Assembly: GCF_001602095.1 (NCBI RefSeq)
Contig: NZ_CP014991.1
Coordinates: 1,488,001-1,552,000, forward strand
DNA from: Helicobacter himalayensis
GTDB lineage: Bacteria; Campylobacterota; Campylobacteria; Campylobacterales; Helicobacteraceae
Direction of reading: 5' to 3'
DNA: 64,000 nucleotides
Shown: positions 1-9,815 of the stretch, in pieces
Position numbering within the stretch: position 1 is the first letter of the stretch
Layout of the letters: each line of letters starts with the position of its first letter
The notes under the pieces: model-generated
What the model saw: the letters and a program-made list of their open reading frames with translations, nothing else
What the model was told of the DNA's origin: nothing
Database searches by the model: none
Program-made: the position numbers and the translations under genes

Positions 1-869
1 GCACCTTTGAGCGAAAGCACAAGCCCTTGTGTCGTCTCACCCACACCATCAATCACCACAAGCCCTAAGCGTGTCATGTGAGATTCTATCACATCGCAGA
101 AATTCCCAACCTTGACATAGCCCATTTTTGTGATAACAGGGATTTCTTTAATTTTGTCAATGCTAAGCGAAGCTGTTTGAATCTTAACCAAAAATGTCTG
201 TCCATCTCTATCCACGCGCCCAGCGCCGTCATTTTTAAGATTTGCACTTAATGCTTCTTCAAGGCGAGAAATACTAATGCCAAGGCGCGCCATATTATCA
301 AAATCCGGCACCACCGCAATGGCGCGCGCGTAACCACCTAGACGATTGACATCTGCCACGCCTTTGGTATTTCTAAGAATGGGGCGAATGGTAAAATCAA
401 GCAATTGACGCTTTTCTACCTCGCTAATATTGCCTTCAATCGTAAACATAAACATATCGCTAAGCGGCGTTACAATCGGTGCTAGCCCACCACTCACTTC
501 AGAGGGCAAATCCGACATTGCCATCGTGAGCTTTTCATTTACCATATTGCGCGCAAGGTAAATATCTGTGCCATCATTAAAATCAATGGTAATATCTGCG
601 ATTCCATATTTTGAAAGGCTGCGTAGGGATTTTTGATTTGGCAAGCCCAACAGCTCTAGCTCTAGCGGACGCACGACACGATTTTCTACTTCTTCTGGCG
701 CCATACCCGGAGCTTTGAGAATTATCTTTACTTGCGTAGAAGAAATATCTGGGAAAGCATCAACAGGAATGGTAAAAAAGCTATACCCACCAAAAAACAC
801 CAACGCAAGCGCGCAGATAATCACCATCAAGCGCTGACGCAGGGAAAATTCAATAATCTTAGTGAGCAT
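1..869 (-). CDS. RND heavy-metal efflux pump, CzcA/CusA type (partial, N-terminal part)
   Basis: The gene starts at an ATG read leftwards from 869 and leaves the window without a stop, so only about 289 residues are seen. The N-terminus has a basic stretch and a first membrane helix (LMVIICALALVFFGGYSFF), then the typical PVDAFPDIS motif and a periplasmic porter domain, as in CzcA/CusA inner-membrane proton antiporters. It overlaps the adaptor gene by 11 nt, which indicates translational coupling, and is the last visible gene of an outer membrane factor-adaptor-pump operon. The metal (Cu, Ag, Co, Zn, Cd or Ni) cannot be told from this part. The family call is firm. Confidence 0.93.
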   Translation of the reverse strand, partial: MLTKIIEFSLRQRLMVIICALALVFFGGYSFFTIPVDAFPDISSTQVKIILKAPGMAPEEVENRVVRPLELELLGLPNQKSLRSLSKYGIADITIDFNDGTDIYLARNMVNEKLTMAMSDLPSEVSGGLAPIVTPLSDMFMFTIEGNISEVEKRQLLDFTIRPILRNTKGVADVNRLGGYARAIAVVPDFDNMARLGISISRLEEALSANLKNDGAGRVDRDGQTFLVKIQTASLSIDKIKEIPVITKMGYVKVGNFCDVIESHMTRLGLVVIDGVGETTQGLVLSLKG

Positions 870-1953
870 GCCCGCCGCCTTCACTTACACCTAAACCACT
901 TAGCATACCTTGCAAGATGATAATTGAGCCTGTGGCGATTTGCATATTTGGCTTTAGCACGCCTTTTTTGATAGCAAAGCTATTGTCGCGCTCTTCAGTT
1001 ACTTCTATTTTCATAGGTAAAAATCCATTCTTTGTGCGCACGAAAGTTACATAATCATTGCCTATTTTTAGCACCGCAGATGATGGAATAAGTATGCTGT
1101 TTTCTGGCAAGCCCCCGCCGATATATACTTCGACTAACTCGCCGACTTTAAAATCTGCCGTGATTTTAGCAGTGGCTAAAATCGTGTTTGTGTCCTTGTC
1201 AATCACCACAGAAATGGTATCAATAAAGCCTATTTCCTTGCCTTTTTCATCATAAAGTGCATCGCCTTTTTCAATCGTGTGAGCCAAATGCACCGGCACG
1301 CGTATGCGCCCGAGCAAACCGCTATCTTTAAGCGAGATTCTCACATAAGGCGTAAAAGCATTGATTTTCTGCCCGCTTTGACGCGGCGCGACTGAAAGCA
1401 CCCCACTAGCCTTTGCCACAATTGGGAATCCATGCTGCCCTTGCTTACCAGATTCCATAAATGCCTTACTCACGCCCAGCAAATCAAGCTTTGCAAAGGT
1501 TTCATTATATTTCAGCCTAAGCTCATTCATCGTAAGGTAGCTTAATTGATACTCGCGCTTTGAGATAACGCCACTCTCATAGAGCATTTTATCTTTTGCC
1601 TCATTTTCTGAAGCGATTTTCAGCCTATCACGCGTATTTTTAAACTCAAAAAATAGTGTGCTAAGCTCATTTGAGCTAATATCGCAAATCAAATCGCCCT
1701 TTTTGACATACTCGCCCTCGCGTTTATAGACATTCACCACCACCGTCTCAAAGCTCGAGCTCTGCGCCACAGAGGTTTTATCATCAAAGTCAATAAGTGC
1801 ATTGAAAGGCATTCCTTTAGAATTAATATTTTTACTGCTAAGACTAATAACCTTTAAGCCATTTGTTTTAATTTCAGATTCACTAATAATAATTTCATCA
1901 AATCCCCACAAACAGGCACATAGCAGGTAAAATATCACAAGTATTCTCATCAT
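859..1953 (-). CDS. Efflux RND periplasmic adaptor (CzcB/CusB-like membrane fusion protein)
   Basis: A 364-residue protein with a hydrophobic export signal at the N-terminus, a biotinyl-lipoyl-like segment (VNVYKREGEYVKKGDLICDI), an alpha-helical hairpin at about residues 100-150 and beta-barrel regions after it. This is the layout of periplasmic adaptors that join an RND pump to an outer membrane channel. The protein ends in GGGHAH, a possible metal-binding tail. Two ATG codons are adjacent (1953 and 1950), preceded by an AAGGAG-like ribosome site. The gene lies 10 nt after the outer membrane factor gene and overlaps the pump gene. H. pylori carries related cznB and czcB genes; I cannot say which is the orthologue. 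Confidence 0.92.
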   Translation of the reverse strand: MMRILVIFYLLCACLWGFDEIIISESEIKTNGLKVISLSSKNINSKGMPFNALIDFDDKTSVAQSSSFETVVVNVYKREGEYVKKGDLICDISSNELSTLFFEFKNTRDRLKIASENEAKDKMLYESGVISKREYQLSYLTMNELRLKYNETFAKLDLLGVSKAFMESGKQGQHGFPIVAKASGVLSVAPRQSGQKINAFTPYVRISLKDSGLLGRIRVPVHLAHTIEKGDALYDEKGKEIGFIDTISVVIDKDTNTILATAKITADFKVGELVEVYIGGGLPENSILIPSSAVLKIGNDYVTFVRTKNGFLPMKIEVTEERDNSFAIKKGVLKPNMQIATGSIIILQGMLSGLGVSEGGGHAH

Positions 1954-1963
1954 TTCTCCTTCT

Positions 1964-3295
1964 TTATTTTTGCGCTTTTTGCTCTTGTGAGTTAGGCAAC
2001 ACTAGCACTGATGCAAGGCTTTCTTCAAGCAGAGCTAAGGTATTGGCATAATCCTTTTTCGCCTCGATTGTTTTAATCATAGAATCTAGGTGGTTATTTT
2101 TTGTTGTAAGATATTCAAAAACGCTTGTTTTGCCTGCTTCATAGCCAATACGACTAATCTCTGCAAGGGCTCGTTTATTTTCCTCATCGCTTCTTGCAAG
2201 TGCTATGGCATTGCGCTTTAGCTCCAATTGTGCAAAGAAAGAGAGCGCATTACTCTGCAAGCTTTCTTGTAAAATCTCACTCTCGCGCAAAGAGCCACTT
2301 TGCAAGGCTAAATACATTGCTTTTTGATTACCATATTTTGTGGTGAGAGGAAATGGGATTTTGAGCTTCAATCCCGCACCTGTTGTGGATTCTGCCACAT
2401 TTGCACCCACGCCAATTTCCACAGAATCAAAGCGACTTCTTGAAGCAAACTTCGCGCTATTGCTATAATCCTCTATATCCAAGCTCACTATTTCAAGGTA
2501 GAGCGAACTTTTGAGATATTCTCTTATGTCCTCTTTGCTTAGATTTAGGTAGGTAAATTCCAGATTCTCCACCACCACATCATCACTCTCCCCAACTACA
2601 CCTAGCACGACTTTGAGCGCATTGAGTGTATTTGCGAGGATCTTTTTGCTATTTTGCACCAAAAACTGCACGCTTAGATAATCGCTCTTAAAAAAGAGAT
2701 ATTGCGATTTTGAGATTCTCCCTGCGTTATAGCGCACTTCAGCGATATCAAGCTGTTCTTTAGCATTCTTTAGCCTATCTTCAAAAACACTTAGCTGCTC
2801 CTTTTGCGCGAGATATTCTAAATACAAACGCTTTGAACCAATGATACTTAGGCGCTTTGTGAGCTCATAATTTTTATCTTGACGCTTTTGACGTGTTTGA
2901 TACATTTGCGAGAGAATACTACTCACCCACGGCAGGCGCGGCGCAAGCATTAAATACACTTCGCTTTCTAGCTCTTTTCCACCACTTGGCGATTTTACCT
3001 GCTGTGTTTGCAAATCAATATATGGACTATTCCACGCCCTTTGCGCCTTACCCTCATACACGAGTGCTTTTCCATAAGCTTTTGACTTTGCAAGTGCGAT
3101 TGAGTTGTGTTCAACTCTTTGGATAAATTCATCTATTGACATAATGTTTGGATTTTTTGCCTGCGTGGTGCTTTGAGTCTGATTAGTATTATTTTGTGCG
3201 ATGAGAGTTTGATTTTTCTTTAGATTCTGAAGTTTTTGAGAATCCATACCAAACGCCACTACACTAAAAAATATTAGAAAATAAAAAAGCTTCAT
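1964..3295 (-). CDS. TolC-like outer membrane efflux protein (CzcC/CrdB-like)
   Basis: The 443-residue protein begins with a signal peptide (FYFLIFFSVVAFG) and has the two long coiled-coil repeats of outer membrane efflux proteins. The residue rhythm around AEVRYNAGRISKSQYLFFKSDY and ARSDEENKRALAEISRIGYEAG marks the two repeats. It is the first gene of the efflux operon, followed after 10 nt by the adaptor and then the RND pump. Length is normal for CzcC/CusC-like proteins. A Gln/Asn/Thr-rich stretch (residues 28-48) follows the signal peptide. The rppH gene lies 30 nt upstream on the same strand, so co-transcription is possible. Confidence 0.9.
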   Translation of the reverse strand: MKLFYFLIFFSVVAFGMDSQKLQNLKKNQTLIAQNNTNQTQSTTQAKNPNIMSIDEFIQRVEHNSIALAKSKAYGKALVYEGKAQRAWNSPYIDLQTQQVKSPSGGKELESEVYLMLAPRLPWVSSILSQMYQTRQKRQDKNYELTKRLSIIGSKRLYLEYLAQKEQLSVFEDRLKNAKEQLDIAEVRYNAGRISKSQYLFFKSDYLSVQFLVQNSKKILANTLNALKVVLGVVGESDDVVVENLEFTYLNLSKEDIREYLKSSLYLEIVSLDIEDYSNSAKFASRSRFDSVEIGVGANVAESTTGAGLKLKIPFPLTTKYGNQKAMYLALQSGSLRESEILQESLQSNALSFFAQLELKRNAIALARSDEENKRALAEISRIGYEAGKTSVFEYLTTKNNHLDSMIKTIEAKKDYANTLALLEESLASVLVLPNSQEQKAQK

Positions 3296-3325
3296 TGTTT
3301 TGTGATTTGCCTTAAATTGTTCTTT

Positions 3326-3793
3326 TTATAAGAATCCTTCTTGCTTAAAGTATCTTAAAACATTTTTATAAACATTTTTCTTAAAATGTGTCACATACTG
3401 AAAAATTTCCTGATACGCGACAAATTTATATGCGTCAAATTCCGGCTCTATCGTGCTTAGATTAATTTTTGCTTGAGGTTTTAGGCGGACAAGAAAATAC
3501 TTCTGAATCTGCCCATCAAAGGGATACATTTTTTTACTTATCGTTTCTGGGAAGTCGTATTTTATCCACTCTGAGCATTCTGAAAGAATCTCAACTTCAT
3601 TTGTGCCAATCTCTTCTTGCAATTCCCTAAAAAGCGCATCTTTTGGATTCTCACCCTCATCAATCCCGCCTTGTGGGAATTGCCACGCGCCTTTAATATC
3701 ATTACGTTGGGCGATAAAATACTCACAAATATTTGGATATTTTGATGAAAGTATCACAGCTGCGACATTTGGACGATATTTTTTCTCACTCAT
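3326..3793 (-). CDS. rppH: RNA pyrophosphohydrolase (Nudix hydrolase)
   Basis: A 155-residue Nudix protein that removes pyrophosphate from the 5' end of mRNA, starting RNA decay (known family role). The Nudix box is visible in GGIDEGENPKDALFRELQEE. The start is placed at the ATG of MSEKKYRPNVAAV, 50 codons inside a longer open frame, because it matches the usual RppH N-terminus and is preceded by GAAGG. Length agrees with Helicobacter NudA/RppH. The gene is divergent from hemW with about 107 bp between them. Confidence 0.95.
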   Translation of the reverse strand: MSEKKYRPNVAAVILSSKYPNICEYFIAQRNDIKGAWQFPQGGIDEGENPKDALFRELQEEIGTNEVEILSECSEWIKYDFPETISKKMYPFDGQIQKYFLVRLKPQAKINLSTIEPEFDAYKFVAYQEIFQYVTHFKKNVYKNVLRYFKQEGFL

Positions 3794-3865
3794 TATGTTG
3801 CCTTCAAAAGCGGGTTTGCTATAAAATTTAGTTAAAATTCTCAAATTTCTTAAAAATTTGTGGCG

Positions 3866-3871
3866 ATTATA
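3866..3871 (-). promoter_or_regulatory. Candidate -10 element for rppH
   Basis: TATAAT on the minus strand, about 73 nt upstream of the rppH start in the divergent rppH-hemW spacer. No clear -35 box was seen, which is usual for Helicobacter vegetative promoters. Inference from sequence only. Confidence 0.4.
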
Positions 3872-3900
3872 ACAAATTTCTCTCACAAAAAAGGATTTTT

Positions 3901-4989
3901 TTGCTTCTGTATATTCATATTCCATTTTGTGCAAGCAAGTGTGGCTACTGCGCATTTAATTCTTATGTCGGCGAAAAAAACCTCCATAAGCCCTACATTG
4001 ACGCACTTTGCAAGGATTTAGAACATTCTTTAAGCACGCAAAATTACCCAAAAATCTCTAGTGTCTTTTTTGGTGGTGGCACGCCAAACCTCCTAGATTC
4101 TGCACTTTTTGAGCCTGTGTTTAAGGTTTTTATGCCACATATTCAAAAAAACTGCGAAATCACAATGGAGGGCAATGTCAATCTTCTCTCTCACTCGTGG
4201 TGCGCGCATATGCGCTCCCTTGGGGTAAATCGCTTAAGCATTGGGGTGCAGAGTTTTTTAGAATCTAAGCTTAAATTTTTAGAGCGCGAACATTGCCAAA
4301 ATGATATTTTTAAAGCCTTTGAATTTGCGCTAAATGCGGGCTTTGAAAATTTAAGTTGCGATATTATCACAGGCACGCCACTAGATTCTGAACTTTCCTT
4401 AGAATCTGAATTTAAAAACCTAGCAAAGCTCCCATTACAGCACATTTCAGCTTATACTTTAAGCATTGATGAGGGCTCGCGATTTGCCAAAAACACCGCT
4501 AAAATGCACTCTTTGCCTCCGCAAGATTTAAGTAACCTTGTGCGTGCGCATATACAAGCACTGGGATTTATTCAATATGAAGTCTCAAATTATGCTAAAA
4601 ATGAGCATTATTGCAGGCATAACTTAGGCTATTGGGAAGCTAAAGAATACATAGGGTGCGGTGCTGGGACGTTTTCACGCATTGGGAATGCGCGCACAAA
4701 TGCGCTTAAAAGCATCAAAGAATATATTGCAAATCCGCATTTTAGGGAAATCGAGCCTTTGAGTAGCGAGGATTTACGCACAGAAGAAATTATGCTAGGG
4801 TTTAGGTGTAAAAGTGGTGTGCGCGTGGAATTGCTAGATTCTAAAAAATGCGTAGATTTGCTAGAATCTAGCAAGGCGCATATCCAAACGCGCAATTTTT
4901 CCACGCAAAAAAATACGCGAACAAAGCGCGATTTCCTTATTGCAAACGACTTTTTTCTTGCAGATTCCTTAGCGCTTTATTTATTATAG
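3901..4989 (+). CDS. hemW: Radical SAM protein HemW (coproporphyrinogen III oxidase-like)
   Basis: A 362-residue radical SAM protein. The [4Fe-4S] motif CxxxCxxC is at residues 10-17 (CASKCGYC), followed by the FFGGGTPN motif and IGVQS. HemW proteins are heme chaperones, historically annotated as HemN-like oxidases. The short N-terminus before the first cysteine is the HemW form and not HemN. The start is a TTG with AGGA just upstream; no ATG is available before the cysteine motif. It is transcribed divergently from rppH and converges on fliR. Confidence 0.92.
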   Translation: MLLYIHIPFCASKCGYCAFNSYVGEKNLHKPYIDALCKDLEHSLSTQNYPKISSVFFGGGTPNLLDSALFEPVFKVFMPHIQKNCEITMEGNVNLLSHSWCAHMRSLGVNRLSIGVQSFLESKLKFLEREHCQNDIFKAFEFALNAGFENLSCDIITGTPLDSELSLESEFKNLAKLPLQHISAYTLSIDEGSRFAKNTAKMHSLPPQDLSNLVRAHIQALGFIQYEVSNYAKNEHYCRHNLGYWEAKEYIGCGAGTFSRIGNARTNALKSIKEYIANPHFREIEPLSSEDLRTEEIMLGFRCKSGVRVELLDSKKCVDLLESSKAHIQTRNFSTQKNTRTKRDFLIANDFFLADSLALYLL

Positions 4990-5015
4990 AATCTTTGCGA
5001 ATACCATACAATAAT

Positions 5016-5786
5016 TTAAAGCAATAGCTCACTTATGGCAAGAAGCGCGTCATTTAGCTCGCTTTTAAAATGTGTGAAAATCGATGGAATAGCAATGATA
5101 AGCACCACAAAGGCAATGGTGATTTTCACTGGGAATCCGATGGCAAGGAGGTTAAACTGCGGGTGCGTTTTCATAATCATACCAAAAATGATATCTGAAA
5201 AAAGAATAATTGCTAAAATCGGAAACGCCATACAAAAGCCAACCACAAAGAGATTCCCAAAGGCTTTGACAAAATATTCCACGCTTTTACCCTCAAACAC
5301 AAAACTTCCCAACGGGACAGAATCTAGGCTGTGTGCCACAAGCATAAAAACCATATGATGAAAATCTAGCCCCAACGCAAGCAATATTGCAAGCAAACTT
5401 AAAAGCTGCGCGACAATGGGCTTTTGCGCGCCAGAGACAGGATCATACGCGCTTGCCATCGTAAGCCCCATAGAAAAACTAATCATCTCCCCACTAAAAC
5501 TCACCATACTAAACACAATCTGCAAGCAAAGCCCCGCTAAAAAGCCTAACATTAGCTCAAAAAGTCCCGCTATCATAAGCTCAATAAGCGTGATTTGCCC
5601 GAGATTGTAATGTGCGATTGGAAAAAAAATAAGCGCCACAAAAAAAATCATCGCACCTCGGATACTCGGGGAAATAAGCTGATTTTCAAAAAATGGAAAA
5701 AACGCAAACACCCCAGCAAAACGCATAATAAGTAGCAAAAATGTCAGCACACTCGCTTCGTTGGTAAGATAAGGGACTATTTGCAT
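5016..5786 (-). CDS. fliR: Flagellar biosynthetic protein FliR
   Basis: A 256-residue inner-membrane protein with five or six hydrophobic helices, part of the FliPQR export gate of the flagellar type III secretion system. The segment MIMRTHPQFNLLAIGFPVKI-like (here MKTHPQFNLLAIGFPVKI) is a FliR/SpaR hallmark. It lies 20 nt downstream of xseB at the end of a gatA-guaB-xseB-fliR run on the minus strand, so it is probably co-transcribed with housekeeping genes. Length is normal. Confidence 0.95.
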   Translation of the reverse strand: MQIVPYLTNEASVLTFLLLIMRFAGVFAFFPFFENQLISPSIRGAMIFFVALIFFPIAHYNLGQITLIELMIAGLFELMLGFLAGLCLQIVFSMVSFSGEMISFSMGLTMASAYDPVSGAQKPIVAQLLSLLAILLALGLDFHHMVFMLVAHSLDSVPLGSFVFEGKSVEYFVKAFGNLFVVGFCMAFPILAIILFSDIIFGMIMKTHPQFNLLAIGFPVKITIAFVVLIIAIPSIFTHFKSELNDALLAISELLL

Positions 5787-5805
5787 AAACGCGCTTCAAA
5801 GCCCT

Positions 5806-6069
5806 TTAAGAGCTTGATTTGGTTGGGTTTTGAAGTGTTTCGTATTCAAACTTTGCAGATTCTAAAAGCTTTTGAGCTTGAAGAAGCATCACAACACCTT
5901 GTTTATAAAGCCCAAGAGAATCTTTTAAGCTAATATCTTGACTATTTAGCTGATTTAGCACTTCACGCGCGGATTCTAGAAGTTCTTCAAAGCTTTGAGA
6001 ATCTACACTATTTTGCAAATCTGTTTCTTGCAAAAGTGAGGTTGTAGGGCTGTGCAAATCTCTAGCCAT
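5806..6069 (-). CDS. xseB: Exodeoxyribonuclease VII small subunit
   Basis: An 87-residue acidic helical protein. The core [20 protein letters not shown]...[20 protein letters not shown] matches the XseB pattern, in which a short helical hairpin binds XseA in exonuclease VII. The start is placed at the ATG that overlaps the guaB stop by 8 nt (ATGGCTAG), which gives a normal XseB length; a longer open frame reaches 6111 but would run inside guaB. Translation is probably coupled to guaB. Confidence 0.88.
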   Translation of the reverse strand: MARDLHSPTTSLLQETDLQNSVDSQSFEELLESAREVLNQLNSQDISLKDSLGLYKQGVVMLLQAQKLLESAKFEYETLQNPTKSSS

Positions 6070-7507
6070 GGTAGTTTGGTGCCTCTTTGGTGATATCGAC
6101 ATCATGTACATGAGATTCTTTCAAGCCCGCAGCGGTGATTTCGACAATCTGCGCATTTTGTTGTAATGTCGGAATATCCTTGCTTCCTAGATAACCCATA
6201 GATGAGCAAAGTCCGCCGATGAGCTGATGCACGACATCACCCACTTTCCCGCGATATGGCACGCGCCCTTCGATACCTTCTGGCACGAGTTTATCCTGCG
6301 CTGTACCCTCTTGGAAATACCTATCCGCGCTTCCCTTAGTCATCGCGCCAATACTTCCCATACCACGATAGCTCTTATACTGCCTGCCTTGGTAAATCAT
6401 CAAATCACCCGGCGACTCCTCTGTGCCTGCCAAAAGTGAGCCTATCATCACGCTTGTAGCTCCTATGGCTAGGGCTTTTGCAATATCGCCAGAATATTTT
6501 ATCCCACCATCAGCGATGATTGGGATTCCGCTTTTTTGCGCTTCATTCGCACAACCTTCAATCGCGCTCACCTGTGGCATACCCACACCCGCAACAATGC
6601 GCGTGGTGCAAATACTGCCCGGTCCTATACCTACCTTCACCCCATCTGCGCCAGAATCTATCAAATCCCTTGTCGCACGCGCAGTGACGACATTCCCCAC
6701 GATGACATCGACACTAAGCTTACTCTTAATCTCCTTGAGCGTTTTTAGGACATTGAGCGAGTGTCCGTGCGCAGAATCTAGCACAAGCACATCAACACCC
6801 GCATCGACAAGCGCGCTCGCCCTATCAAATTGAAACACGCCAACCGCTGCGCCCACGCGCAAACGCCCAAAGTCATCTTTATTAGAATCTGGATATTCTA
6901 TGCGCTTTTGAATATCTTTAATTGTGATAAGTCCCTTTAGCGTGTCGTTTTTATCAACAATGGGAAGCTTTTCGATTCTGTGTTTATGCATAATTTCGCG
7001 CGCTTGCTCTAAAGTCGTGCCAATTTCAGCCGTGATAAGCGGGGCTTTTGTCATCACATCGCCGACCTTTTTATTAAGGTTTGTTTCAAAGCGCACATCG
7101 CGATTTGTTAGGATTCCAATAAGTTTGCCATAGCTATCAACTACCGGCACTCCAGAGATTTTATAATTATCCGTAATCTCCTTTGCCTCCGCAAGTGTAG
7201 CATCTGCTAAGATATAGATAGGATCGACTATCACTCCACTTTCGCTTTTTTTGACTTTTTTGACTTGTTCGACTTGAGATTGTATATCCATATTTTTGTG
7301 GATTATCCCAATGCCTCCAAGGCGTGCCATCGCAATAGCTGTGCGATATTCTGTCACCGTATCCATCGCAGCGGAGATAATGGGGATATTCAACGAAACA
7401 TTTTTGCTTAAACGCGTCTTTAAACTCACCTCTTTAGGCAATACTTCAGAATACGAAGGGATAAGCAGTATATCCTCAAAAGTGAGCGCTTTTTGTAAGA
7501 TTTTCAT
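6062..7507 (-). CDS. guaB: Inosine-5'-monophosphate dehydrogenase
   Basis: A 481-residue IMP dehydrogenase that converts IMP to XMP with NAD in GTP synthesis. The TIM barrel starts at residue 1 and is interrupted by a pair of CBS domains at roughly residues 92-205. The catalytic loop GPGSICTTR holds Cys300, and the flap region with RYFQEG lies near residue 405. A strong ribosome site (AAGGAGGAAGGAG) precedes the ATG. It lies 28 nt downstream of gatA, the same order as in H. pylori, and overlaps xseB. Confidence 0.98.
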   Translation of the reverse strand: MKILQKALTFEDILLIPSYSEVLPKEVSLKTRLSKNVSLNIPIISAAMDTVTEYRTAIAMARLGGIGIIHKNMDIQSQVEQVKKVKKSESGVIVDPIYILADATLAEAKEITDNYKISGVPVVDSYGKLIGILTNRDVRFETNLNKKVGDVMTKAPLITAEIGTTLEQAREIMHKHRIEKLPIVDKNDTLKGLITIKDIQKRIEYPDSNKDDFGRLRVGAAVGVFQFDRASALVDAGVDVLVLDSAHGHSLNVLKTLKEIKSKLSVDVIVGNVVTARATRDLIDSGADGVKVGIGPGSICTTRIVAGVGMPQVSAIEGCANEAQKSGIPIIADGGIKYSGDIAKALAIGATSVMIGSLLAGTEESPGDLMIYQGRQYKSYRGMGSIGAMTKGSADRYFQEGTAQDKLVPEGIEGRVPYRGKVGDVVHQLIGGLCSSMGYLGSKDIPTLQQNAQIVEITAAGLKESHVHDVDITKEAPNYHG

Positions 7508-7535
7508 TCTCCTTCCTCCTTTTTTAAATAAAGCT

Positions 7536-8891
7536 TTAAGAATTTCCCAACTCTTTTTCTAGCCCATATGCCGCATTTAACACCTTTTGCTCCTCGCAAA
7601 TATTCCCTATAAATTGCACGCCAAAAGGTAATCCCTGCAAGCCCTTAAGGCTTATTGAAGGGATACAAATCGCAGGTAAACCAGCAAGATTTACACCGAT
7701 TGTATAAATATCGCTTAGATACATTTCAAGTGGCGATGCGCTTGCGCCAAACTTAGGCGCGAGATTTGGCGCGATGGGGGAAAGTAAAACATCACATTGC
7801 ATAAATAAATTCTCATATTGCGCTTTTATCAAATCGCGCACCTTTTGGGCTTTGAGATAATACGCGTCATAATAGCCACTGCTTAGCACAAAGTTACCAA
7901 GCATAATTCTGCGCTTTACTTCATCGCCAAAGCCAAGCGTGCGCGATTTGATATAGAGCTCTTTAAGATTCGAACTTTGTGCGCGATTGCCATAGCGCAC
8001 ACCATCAAAGCGCGCGAGATTTGAGCTAGCTTCCGCGGTGCAGAGGATATAATAGGCTGAAATATGATAACTCACATCAAGCATTTCTACTTCCACAAGG
8101 CTATGCCCCATAGATTCTAGGATTTTGGCGCAATCTTGATAATTTTGTGCGACTTCTTTGCTTGCAGATTCTAAGAATCCTTGCGGGATTCCAATTTTGT
8201 AGCGCACATTGTTATCAAGATTATCAAAAGTGCTTGTTGGTGGGAGTTTCAAGGAAGTAGAATCTTTTACATCGTGCCCGCTAATAGCATCAAGCAATAA
8301 GCTTGCATCTTCGACATTTTGCGTGATTGGTCCGATTTGATCCAAACTTGAACTATAAGCTATAAGCCCATATCTGCTCACGCGTCCATAAGTTGGTTTC
8401 AATCCAACGCAACCACAATACCCTGCTGGTTGGCGGATAGAACCACCTGTATCACTACCTAAGGAAGCGATGGCTAAGCCCCCCGCCACTGCCACAGCAC
8501 CTCCACCACTTGAGCCACCGGGCACGCGTGAAGTATCGCGCGGATTTTTCGTGCGTCCATACGCGCTAGATTCTGTCGTGCTTCCCATAGCAAATTCGTC
8601 CATATTCGCGCGCCCAAAGCCACACATACCATTTTTATGGAGATTTTCAATCACACTTGCATTATATGGCGCAATATAGCCTCTCAAAATATTCGAGCCG
8701 CAAGTAACCTCCCAACCTTTGACATTAATATTGTCTTTGATTAAAATTGGCACGCCCACTTCATTTGAGCTTTCAAGCGCGCCGATATAGGCGTTTAATT
8801 CAATATTTTCTTTTGCTTTTTTGATGATTTCAGATTTTATTTCTTTGAGTTGTTCTTCTTTAAGACTTAATGCTTCTTTTAAAGTTACCAT
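7536..8891 (-). CDS. gatA: Aspartyl/glutamyl-tRNA amidotransferase subunit A
   Basis: A 451-residue amidase-signature protein. The catalytic Lys is in [10 protein letters not shown] (about residue 52), the Ser-cis-Ser-Lys triad is completed in [15 protein letters not shown] and [13 protein letters not shown]. GatA releases ammonia from glutamine for GatB to amidate Glu-tRNA(Gln) and Asp-tRNA(Asn), needed in bacteria that lack GlnRS/AsnRS activity. It is the first gene of the gatA-guaB-xseB-fliR run. A TATAAT box sits about 41 nt upstream and AAGAGG precedes the ATG. Confidence 0.97.
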   Translation of the reverse strand: MVTLKEALSLKEEQLKEIKSEIIKKAKENIELNAYIGALESSNEVGVPILIKDNINVKGWEVTCGSNILRGYIAPYNASVIENLHKNGMCGFGRANMDEFAMGSTTESSAYGRTKNPRDTSRVPGGSSGGGAVAVAGGLAIASLGSDTGGSIRQPAGYCGCVGLKPTYGRVSRYGLIAYSSSLDQIGPITQNVEDASLLLDAISGHDVKDSTSLKLPPTSTFDNLDNNVRYKIGIPQGFLESASKEVAQNYQDCAKILESMGHSLVEVEMLDVSYHISAYYILCTAEASSNLARFDGVRYGNRAQSSNLKELYIKSRTLGFGDEVKRRIMLGNFVLSSGYYDAYYLKAQKVRDLIKAQYENLFMQCDVLLSPIAPNLAPKFGASASPLEMYLSDIYTIGVNLAGLPAICIPSISLKGLQGLPFGVQFIGNICEEQKVLNAAYGLEKELGNS

Positions 8892-8931
8892 ACAAACCTC
8901 TTAAGTGAAAATTTCGCGCGCATTATAATGG

Positions 8932-8937
8932 CTTTTG
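8932..8937 (-). promoter_or_regulatory. Candidate -10 element for the gatA-guaB-xseB-fliR run
   Basis: TATAAT on the minus strand, about 41 nt upstream of the gatA ATG in the short spacer between gatA and pyrH. No convincing -35 element. Inference from sequence only. Confidence 0.45.
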
Positions 8938-8950
8938 GCTTAGTAGCATA

Positions 8951-9670
<720 letters not shown>

Positions 9671-9758
9671 TCATAAAGTTAGGTTTAAGTCTTTTGGGTC
9701 TGTGTGAAAAAATACACGCAATGGTATCTAAGGCTTACTAATATTCTTATTAAGGTGA

Positions 9759-9782
9759 AGATTCCCTAATTTTAGAGAATCT
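9759..9782 (-). terminator. Hairpin between rimO and pyrH, possible terminator
   Basis: A 10-bp stem with one G-U pair and a 4-nt loop (AGATTCTCTA / TAGGGAATCT, read on the minus strand), about 35 nt after the rimO stop. It is not followed by a strong U-run, so it may be a weak or Rho-assisted terminator, or another RNA structure. The stem ends are the AGATTCT word that is common in this genome. Confidence 0.35.
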
Positions 9783-9815
9783 TTAGCGGGCTAAAACTTT
9801 TAAAATCCTATAATC

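Noticed and set aside
3794-3955. Upstream extension of the rppH frame
   Set aside because: The extra 54 residues have no conserved pattern, cross the promoter region and would overlap the hemW start.
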